64,000 nt of DNA from Hyphodiscus hymeniophilus (taxonomy: Eukaryota; Ascomycota; Leotiomycetes; Helotiales; Hyphodiscaceae), in the NCBI GenBank assembly GCA_016508695.1, contig VNKQ01000016.1:124001-188000 (forward strand). The letters are read 5' to 3'. The translations under genes were made by a program, and so were the position numbers. This document shows, in pieces, positions 55,398 to 64,000 of the stretch. The notes under the pieces are model-generated. The model did no database searches and was not told where the DNA came from. It was given only the letters and a program-made list of their open reading frames with translations. Numbering within the stretch: position 1 is the stretch's first letter; the number at the start of each line of letters is the position of its first letter.

Positions 55398-58300
55398 ATG
55401 ATGGCTTCGACGAAGCCAGACCTCCCCGACCCTACCGCTGATCTCCATTGGTCTTCGTTTAGAGGAGCAATACAAGATATCTTCTCTTCCAATGCTGAAG
55501 TCCACCCAGACAGACTTTGTGTGGTCGAGACAGCATCAGGGTCTTCCTCTCGCAGAGAATTCACATATCGTCAAATCGATGAAGCTTCTAATATTCTCGC
55601 TCATCACCTGGTGCAGTCAGGAATTCAGAGAGGTGAAGTTGTGATGTCGTACAGTCATCGAGGCGTCGATCTTGTGGTTACCGTCATGGGAATTCTCAAG
55701 GCTGGAGCTACGTTTTCGGTCATTGATCCTTCATATCCTCCAGACCGTCAGAATATTTATCTCGATGTGGCGAGACCGAGAGCGTTGGTAGTCATCGATA
55801 AAGCTACAAGAGAGGCTGGGGAGCTCACGGCAAAAGTGCGAACTTTCATCAAAGAGAATTTACATCTACGGGCTGAGGTTCCTGGACTAGAACTCAAGGA
55901 TGATGGTACGCTTGTTGGCGGCAGTGTTGACGGAAAAGATGTTCTTTCTGGTCAGCAAGCATTCAAGAGTAAAGGCCCTGGTATTGTGGTTGGACCAGAC
56001 TCTACACCAACCCTCTCATTCACATCTGGCTCTGAAGGCCGGCCGAAAGGTGTCCTTGGCCGACATTACTCCTTGGCCTACTATTTCGACTGGATGTCAG
56101 AAAGGTTTCGCCTTACCAAGGATGACAAATTCACGATGTTGAGCGGTATCGCTCACGACCCGATCCAAAGAGATATCTTCACTCCCCTTTTCTTAGGTGC
56201 CCAGTTGTTGGTTCCATCTAAAGACGATATCCAGCACGAAAGGCTGGCGGAGTGGATGCGAGAGCATGGTGCAACAGTCACTCATCTCACGCCAGCCATG
56301 GGACAAATTCTGGTTGGTGGAGCGAGTGCAGAATTTCCAGCCCTTCACCACTCTTTCTTCGTGGGAGATATTCTCATCAAGAGAGATTGCAGAGCTTTAC
56401 AGAAGCTCGCACCAAACGTCTTTATCGTCAACATGTACGGCACAACTGAGACACAACGAGCAGTCAGCTACTTCGAGATTCCCAGCAAAGCATCTGATCC
56501 AGATTATTTGGAAAAAATGGGCAATATCATTCCTGCTGGCAAGGGTATGAAAGACGTGCAGCTGGTTATTGTTGACCGCGAAAACAGAAATCGTGTTTGT
56601 GAGGTTGGTGAAATTGGAGAAATATATGTGCGGGCGGCAGGTTTAGCCGAAGGTTATTTGGGCAGCGACGAGCTCACAAAATCAAAGTTTGTTGACAGCT
56701 GGTTTGTCAACAATTCGGATTGGGTTGAGGCCGACAAGAAGTCAGCCAAATCGGAACCCTGGAGGGAATTCTACAAAGGCCCAAGAGATCGTATGTACAA
56801 ATCGGGAGATCTGGGTCGGTACATGCCCACTGGAGATGTTGAATGCGTGGGACGAGCAGATGATCAAGTCAAGATTCGTGGGTTCAGGATTGAGCTTGGC
56901 GAGATTGACAAATATCTCTCGGATCACGACATGGTGATGGATAATGTCACTTTAGTGCGAAGAAACAAAGACGAGGAGCAAACACTTGCAAGTTACATAG
57001 TGCCTGATATGCAGAAATGGGCACAGTGGCTGAAGCATAAGAACTTGGAAGATGACACATCAGAGGAAGGAATCCAAGGAAGGCTTCGGAGATTCTGGCC
57101 TCTAGGAGATGACATCAAGCAGTACCTGAAAACGAAGCTTCCCTCGTATGCTATTCCTGAGGTCATCATTCCACTCGAGAAGTTTCCTCTCAATCCCAAT
57201 GGAAAGAAGGACAAGCCCGCTCTTCCATTCCCAGACGCCGCTCAGTTCGCCGCAGCTAGACCTAAAGGAAAGCTTGTCGATTTATCGCCCACGGAGAAGG
57301 AAGTCGCAAGTATCTGGGGATCTTTGATTCCCACCATCGATGAGAGAACTATCAGTCCAGACGAGTCATTCTTCGATATTGGCGGACACAGCATTCTGGC
57401 ACAGCAAATGCTGTTCAAGGTGAATCGTAAATGGACCGCCCGCAATATAAACATGAGTGTCGTCTTTCAAAATCCCACGCTCAGAAGCTTCGCTGCTCAG
57501 ATCGATAGGCGCACATCCTCTCATGGCGAACTCGATGGAGACACCGCCGAGGATTACGCAGCCGATGCTCGAACTCTCCTGTCGACTCTCCCAGCCAAAT
57601 TCCCATCCGCAGATGCCAGAATCACTCCCACCACACCATTAAAGGTATTCCTCACAGGAGCTACTGGCTTTTTGGGTGCATATCTCCTTCGTGATCTTCT
57701 GAACCGATCATCACCACGTGTTGATGTTGTTCTTCACGTTCGTGCCGTGGACGCCGTTTCGGCTCTCAACCGAGTCACACAAAGTTGTCAAGCCTATGGT
57801 GTATGGACTCCCTCCTGGACAAGCCGGATTACCTGCGTAGCTGGTAATCTCGGAGAACCACGTCTCGGACTCTCAGAAAGCACATGGAACACACTTGCAG
57901 AAGAAGTGAACGTCGTAATTCACAACGGCGCTTTCGTGCACTGGGTGTACCCATACTCTAATCTCAAACCCGCAAATGTCCAAGGAACTTTAGATATACT
58001 TGCTCTCTGCGCGACTGGCTGCCCAAAACATCTATCCTTCGTATCATCAACCTCCGTTCTCGACACCGAGCACTTTGTCAAGCAATCTGCTGCTGGTACT
58101 GCAGTGTCTGAGTCAGATGACCTGTCCGGCTCAGCGACTGGTCTTGGAACCGGGTACGGACAGAGTAAATGGGTATCCGAATATCTCGTCCGCGCCGCCG
58201 GCTCTCGCGGCCTACGGGGCACGATCATCAGACCCGGCTATGTCACGGGTGATCGTACCTCTGGAGTGACCAACACAGATGATTTCCTGATCCGCATGGC

Positions 58301-58926
58301 AAAAGGATGTATTCAGCTTGGCTGCCGACCCAAGATCTCCAACACGGTCAATATGGTTCCCGTCAATCACGTCGCGAGAGTCGTAGTAGCCAGCGCGTTG
58401 AGTCCACCGAAGGTGCCACTTGGTGTTGCGCAGGTGACAAGCCATCCTAGACTTACATTTTCCCAATACCTGGCCACGTTAGAGCATTATGGCTATGATG
58501 TTCCGGAAGTGGAGTATTCGGCCTGGAGCAAGAAGCTGCAAGAGTACGCTGCGGCTGATGACGGAAGAGAACAGCATGCTTTGTTCGTCCCTCGTTCCCT
58601 ACTTGCTTTCACAAAACGCTGACTCAAACAGAATGCCACTCTACCATTTCGCAACCACCGACCTCCCAGCCGATACCATCGCGCCCGAACTTGACGACGT
58701 CAATGCGGCTGCTGCTCTCAAAGCCGACGCTCAGTTTACTGGAGAAGATCTATCTGCGGGTGGTTCTGTAGATGAAGAGATCATGGGTAGATATCTCGCC
58801 TATCTGGCTGGTATCGGATTTATGGCCAGTCCGAGCGGGAATGGGGAGGCTCTGCCGCAGATAAAAATAAGTCCCGAGCAGAAGATTGCGTTGATGCAGG
58901 TTGGCGGGCGTGGAGCGTTAGTCTAG
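55398..58926 (+). CDS. LYS2: L-2-aminoadipate reductase (lysine biosynthesis)
   Basis: Reduces alpha-aminoadipate to its semialdehyde in the fungal lysine pathway; needs phosphopantetheine added by Lys5. Exons 55398-58582 and 58632-58926 (49-nt intron) join to 1159 aa. Order: adenylation domain ~10-560 (LSFTSGSEGRPKGVLGRHYS, NMYGTTETQRAVSYFEIPSK, YKSGDLGRYMPTGDVECVGR, DDQVKIRGFRIELGEID); carrier domain with FFDIGGHSILAQ and Ser665; NAD(P)-reductase ~745 onward with GATGFLGAYLL at 754 and Tyr920-x3-Lys924 (YGQSK). Splicing restores EQHALMPLYHFATTDLPADT. S. cerevisiae Lys2 (1392 aa) has an extra ~220-residue condensation-like N-terminus that is absent here. Start: tandem ATGs at 55398 and 55401. 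Confidence 0.95.
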
Positions 58927-59436
58927 ATCTGCTTGGGCTGTGGGAGATTTAAAAGTCTGTAGTTAAAGCAAGATTTAAAACACTGAATTTATGCACATGC
59001 ATCGGGAGGTTCGGATCGTGACTTTGAGCCTCGCTTGAAACTGCATGTTGATTATAAACATACCGCAGCCAATGAGATGGCTCGGCCAGCTCGATAGGCC
59101 GACAAACCGACACACCGACGCCGGCCAGCTCGATAAGCCGACAGCGCGACGCACTCTCATCATCGTGCTGCCAGATTGATTGATCGTCAGTCCGACGAAG
59201 GCGGTCAGTCGGTCAGTCCGGCAGTTCGCGCCACATGTTAAACTCGAATACTTCTTAACTTCGTACTGAGGTAGACTCGAGACTTCCTAGCCCATGAGAC
59301 GACATGTGCATGTGCCAACAACCTTTGCCTTTTCTTTCTTTCTCAGGCACCCTCTCGAGGTCATGCATGACTGTTCTATATTGACATCTCCTGCCTCATG
59401 ACACATCTATAGCTTGTCTCTTGCCTCCACCGGCAC
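58927..59436. other. Intergenic with short tandem repeat
   Basis: Between LYS2 and the glucosyltransferase. GGCCAGCTCGATA(G/A)GCCGACA occurs twice, starting at 59084 and 59123, and the area is rich in CCGACA/GGTCAGTC words. No gene. Confidence 0.5.
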
Positions 59437-62400
59437 ATGCGGATCACCGCTGGGACCTCAGCAAAGATGTCAAATCTCGTCGTCCCCAATGACCATTCCA
59501 GCCAGGACTCCGGAATGGGAAAGGTCACCATCAGCGCGACCAGAAGCTCTGGCAGGCGACACTCGACGGCATCAGCGTTTGTCCTCGACGATGGACGAGT
59601 CGACGTTCGATTGACCGCGAAGGCCGCGAAGTTGACGCACCATCTAGAAACGAGAGCTATCAAACGCCTCCATTTCCCGATGGGCGAGAACCTGACGAGG
59701 AACAACAAACACTACGACACGCAGTTCCAATCAATACTTGGCAAGTTCTCTGGTAGTATACCACGCCTCAATATTGCCATACATATCGTGGGATCGCGCG
59801 GTGATGTCCAGCCTTTCGTCGCTATTGGGCAGGTCCTACAGAAACCACCGTACTCGCATAGGATACGAATATGCACGCACCCGGTGTTCAAGGACTTCGT
59901 CGAGGAAAATGGATTGGAGTTCTTTTCCATTGGCGGAGACCCGGCGACCCTCATGGCATATATGGTGAAGAATCCTGGATTGATGCCCGGCAAGGAGAGT
60001 TGGAAAGCCGGCGATGTCGGGAAACGACGAGCGGACATTGCGCAGATCCTAGAAGGTTGTTGGAGAGGCTGCATTGAGCCTGGAGATGGGATGGGAGGGG
60101 TGACAAAAGATGCTACTGGGAATCTTGACGCGGATAGCATGTTCATTGCGGACGCCATCATTGCGAATCCTCCCAGTTACGGTCACATCCATTGTGCAGA
60201 GAAATTAGGCATTCCTCTGCACATGATGTTCACGTATGTTTGAAAAGAATGATTTGGAGGTTTCGGCTGATTTAATTCAGGATGCCATGGTCTCCTACAC
60301 AATATTTCCCACATCCTCTAGCCTCTCTTGAAAGGAACGATTCGGACCCGAATCTGGCGAACTACATGTCATATACATTGATGGAGTTGTTGGCATGGCA
60401 AGGGTATGAAAATTCCCTTGTTTTGGGCCTTTCTTCTAACTTCATGCAGATTAGGAGATGTGATAAATAACTTTCGGGTGAATACCTTACACCTAGATCC
60501 AATAAGCCCCCTCTGGGGCCATATGCTACTTTCCAGGATGAAAGTTCCGTTCACATACGCCTGGTACGCATGATAACATCATCTTCCAGAGTTCGCTAAC
60601 ATTCAATAGGTCATCGGCCCTCATCCCCAAACCACCAGACTGGGGCTCTTACATCAACATCAGCGGATTCGCATTTCTATCAGCTCCATCAACATATAAG
60701 CCTCCAGAAGATCTAATGGCATTCCTAAATGCTGGCCCCCGCCAGTCTACATTGGATTTGGATCAATTGTAGTTGACGACCCGAACAAGCTCACTGAAAT
60801 GGTTTTCAGTGCAATTAAGCGTGCTGGTGTCCGAGCTTTAGTATCCAAAGGCTGGGGTGGTTTAGGAGGTGGAGAGCCTCCGGAGGGGGTCTTTCTACTC
60901 GGTAATTGTCCTCATGATTGGCTTTTCAATTACGTCTCAGCTGTTGTACATCACGGTGGCGCAGGAACAACTGCAATCGGAATTGCAATGGGAAAGCCGA
61001 CAGTTGTCGTCCCGTTCTTTGGGGATCAACCATTTTGGGGTGCAATGATCTACCGATCGGGAGCTGGACCTGAGCCGGTGCCATATAAGAAGATGACTGC
61101 AGAAATCTTAGCTGAGAGCATTACGAAGGCTTTGGGGCCTGAGATTCAGACTGCTGTCAAGGAGATGAGCAAAAAGATAGCTAACGAACATGGAGCTGCG
61201 GACGCAGCTGCTTCATTCCACCAAGCCGTTAATATGGACTCGATGAGATGTTTGCTCCTACCTGATAGGGTTGCCGTCTGGCGGATAAAGAAGACTGATG
61301 TTCGACTAAGTGACCTGGCTGCTGCGACGTTGATTGACAAGGGCTATCTGACGCTCAATGACTTGAAATTGTAAGTTGAAGCCCAAAATTTTACAACCCT
61401 CCTGACTCTTGCAGAGTCAAGCACAGAGATTGGTACATCGACGAAGGAGCCAGTAATCCCGTCTTCGGGGCCGTAGCATCTGTATCTGGCACCTTGACCA
61501 ACACAATAGTGTTAGTAAGCAAATACACAAAAGAAGTACATCAGACGATGCACAAAAAGGATGGAGAGAGGAGCTCCGTATCCACCCCGTCAGAATCCGA
61601 TGAACCAGAGCCCCAAGAATGGGACCTATCCAAGCTAACTAGTCGAAACCCGGTCAGCAATGCCATCAGATACAGGTATCCTCCGCAGCATCTAGAAATG
61701 CTCGCATATCAAATGGCTTCGAAAACCCTGCCTCGGAGGAACAAGCGTGCTAAGAGTAGTCGGACGTCTCATTCGTCGCCTCTTCAGGTTGATCATATTT
61801 TCCACAGGTCTCCGACTACGAAATCCCTTTCTTCGAAAGCCACGAAACACGAACATGGCAAACTTCATGAGGCCAGTTCTGAGACGGGCCACTTGACCGT
61901 ATCGCTTGTTGAAGCGGGGTTGAAAGGTGTGTAGTCTCAGGCAAAGGTCTTTACAGGATCACATGCTGACATGTTTGCAGCACCGGTAGCATTCTTCTAC
62001 CAACTCGCCAACGGCTTCCACAACGCGCCCTCGTTCATTTTCCACGATGACACAGTACGGCGACGAGACAATATAACTGGCTTTGGCTCAGGCGTGAAAG
62101 TCGCAGCCAAAGGCTTCACCTATAACCTCCTTGACGGCGTGACGGGCCTCGTCTACCAGCCCTACCATTGCGCGCAAACAGATGGACTCGGCGGATTCGG
62201 CAAAGGAATCGGGAAGGGCGTCGGCGGCCTGGTATTCAAGATCACGGCAGCCGTGCTCGGCGTCCCTGCGTATACGATGAAAGGGCTGGAGAAACAGTTC
62301 GAGAAGAGGCACAATCGGGCGTTGAAGGCCAAGATTCTGGAGGTCAGGCTAAGGCAGGGACTGGTAGCTTACAGGAAGGCGACCGAGGAAGAGAAAACCG

Positions 62401-62480
62401 GCGTTGTGAGGCGATGGAAGGAAATGGGATATGTGAGGAGGTTCGGGATTAAAGACTGGGCGATCAAGGAAGATGGGTGA
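59437..62480 (+). CDS. UDP-glucose:sterol glucosyltransferase-like (UGT80/Atg26-type) protein, with a -1 frameshift
   Basis: Exons 59437-60233, 60281-60403, 60450-60563, 60610-61370, 61415-61926 and 61981-62480. The sum is divisible by three only if one C is added to the CCCCC run at 60736-60740, which restores AGPPPVYIGFGSIVVDDPNK; the protein is then ~935 aa. N-terminal GT28 part: NIAIHIVGSRGDVQPFVAIG. Then FTMPWSPTQYFPHP and the donor-site block VVHHGGAGTTAIGIAMGKPT with PFFGDQPFWG. The C-terminal ~330 residues lie outside the transferase: a basic disordered region, then FFYQLANGFHNAPSF and the Gly-rich GLGGFGKGIGKGVGGLVFK. Unlike Atg26 it has no GRAM or PH domain. It probably glucosylates sterols or related lipids at membranes. 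Confidence 0.88.
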
Positions 62481-64000
62481 CAGGTGGCGTGTAATTTGCA
62501 TGATACGTATGGAGTTGGGATTGGATATACCTTGTTGCGCTGCATATATTGGAATAGATCGAAGCAAGTTATTTTTCGGGCGACTTTAGTCACATTGTCA
62601 TGTCGCCGTTCCACGATAGAAGGCGATAGAGCCCTTCGAGAATGCGCTCGGGTTTTGTCAAGACATGAGAATTGCCTAGAAGTCCGAAATAAAGCAGTCT
62701 TACCTCGTAGCCATGTGTGATCATTTATCTACAAAGATATCACACCGCACTCAACAGCGACACGTCCCTCGAAATACCCATCTCACCAAACCTCATAAGC
62801 TGGGGCCCTGCTGAATATCCCAGGAGGAACTATTATTCAACCTCGTGCAACCCTCTCGCGCCTCGCGCCTCGCGCCTCGCTACGCTAGGCTCGCTTACAA
62901 AAGGGGCCAGTAGTGTTTCGCGAGTAGATCCGATGGCCGATGGGTTTCCACGCTACGTGCTGATGCGAGCTTCCTGTAATCTATCGTCGAGTGTAGATTC
63001 CGGATATCCCTCTGGCTGTAAGATCGTGGATTTAACATCACAGCGGCGCATAGGATGGCAGAGGTCTGATCTCGCTACTGGAGAGCTGGTGCCGGGACTC
63101 GCGGGTGTCAAGAGTCAGGACGGTTCCTACCTATCTCATGGGTTTTTGGAAAGACGATTGGCGTTTGAGCGGGTGGGAGTAAAAGGATCATGTGCTATAG
63201 CTACACGGCCTTGGTTGAGGTTTTGAGGGCTAGGAAATGTAAACCTTAAATGCTTGTTCTCCAGGGCGGGCATTGGCATCCGTGGTCAGTAACTAGCATC
63301 ATCTCGCTCGTTGCGCTTGATAACCCTCCGCTATTGCTGGAGCTGGACGGAGAATTGACAATTAGTGAGGGGAATTCTTTGAGTCAGTGAAGGTGGATAC
63401 GTCTTTCGAGGCCGGTACGGCGTGCAAATCTCCGAATATCAAGCCATCGTGCAGTTCCCTTGGCGTGCGGAGAACCAAGGTTGTACTACCTATGCAGGAC
63501 GTTGAAAGCAGACCTGGCATATGCAATGTGCCTCGTGTGCCTGGCTATCACTCGATGCATGCACTCTTACTAGCTAGCCAAAGCTGCTCAACCCTCTCGT
63601 CGTTCTGGACGACTATGCGCGAGAAAAGATGTGATGATTCGACCTATGAACAGTATTGCTATGTCCGAGGGTCGCTTCTCCTAGCCCACAATTTCTTAAG
63701 GAAGAGCAGTAGACATGCAATGGAGAAGTTCAATCCTCTACAGAAGAGAAGCTGATTGGCGCGCGGCTGTATGTGCAGCAGTCTGCTGAACCCTGCTGTT
63801 TTAGAGTATAAACCCTGCGTCGTCAATTGCCCACGCATAAGTGAGGTTCAGCCGTGTATACGTACGTACGGAATATATTATTGTAACTTCTCCATTCACT
63901 CACTTGCACTCACTTGCCGATGTAGAAAGCTGCAATAAAGAGGTGCAGATGCAAAGAAGACAATCCTCGGTTCTTCCGCCGTCACTCTATTCGTGCGCAT
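62481..64000. other. Intergenic right edge, 1.5 kb
   Basis: No supported gene. Short frames (62717-63226, 63387-63755) lack domains. A GCGCCTC triplication lies near 62857-62880 and a self-complementary TACGTACGTA near 63858-63868. Confidence 0.5.

Noticed and set aside
62717..63755. Frames of 169 and 122 aa at the right edge
   Set aside because: No domain, no splice logic; one reads through a GCGCCTC repeat.
1..64000. CRISPR array, operon or bacterial origin
   Set aside because: Spliced genes and a tRNA intron show a eukaryotic genome; no regular spacer-repeat array was seen.

Overview
The window comes from a filamentous ascomycete (Pezizomycotina). A Leotiomycetes-type genome is my best guess, but this is an inference from gene style and not a measurement. 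The signs are: genes split by short GT-AG introns (mostly 44-118 nt), a tRNA-Phe with an 18-nt intron, an INO80 Ies2 subunit, fungal LYS2, a peroxin-14, a membrane-anchored laccase-like oxidase, a sedolisin, an Nis1-type secreted protein, a Zn2Cys6 regulator, and one AT-rich transposon with the look of repeat-induced point mutation (RIP).

Layout. 1-12.3 kb holds a secreted sedolisin peptidase, then an SPX-type phosphate transporter and a GPI-type acid phosphatase on the same strand, then a laccase-like multicopper oxidase divergent from the phosphatase. 12.3-13.1 kb is a degenerate tandem repeat. 13.3-24 kb holds a MYND-finger protein, an Asp/Glu-racemase-superfamily enzyme fused to a GAF domain, two small unknown proteins, Ies2, Pex14 and a doubtful membrane protein. 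24.7-28.1 kb holds tRNA-Phe(GAA), a glutathione S-transferase and a Thr-rich secreted protein with six exons. 28.1-34.4 kb is repeat country: a 58-bp perfect duplication, a ~44-bp minisatellite leader, a 2EXR-domain gene, and a 3.4-kb Tc1/mariner-type element with ~35-bp terminal inverted repeats and a TA target duplication, sitting at the 3' end of the 2EXR gene. 35-41 kb holds an unknown protein, the Nis1-like protein, a DUF3712 protein and a Zn2Cys6 regulator. 42.9-64 kb holds a STAND-type N-domain/ankyrin protein, an NmrA-like protein, a basic hypothetical protein, a divergent 6-phosphogluconate dehydrogenase, a SET-domain protein, a 618-aa membrane protein, alpha-aminoadipate reductase (LYS2) and a sterol-glucosyltransferase-like protein.

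How the genes relate. I see no biosynthetic cluster. The clearest functional pairing is phosphate: transporter and phosphatase are adjacent, with CACGTG (Pho4/NUC-1-type) sites in the flanking non-coding DNA. Sedolisin, phosphatase, laccase, the Thr-rich protein and the Nis1-like protein together suggest an organism that digests or colonises plant material.

Quality signal. Four genes (2EXR, STAND/ankyrin, NmrA, glucosyltransferase) each read cleanly only if one base is added to or removed from a homopolymer run. This points to indel errors in the assembly more than to four independent pseudogenes, and it matters for anyone using these gene models. Start codons were checked for ATG; several long open frames begin at TTG or GTG and were trimmed to the first plausible ATG.
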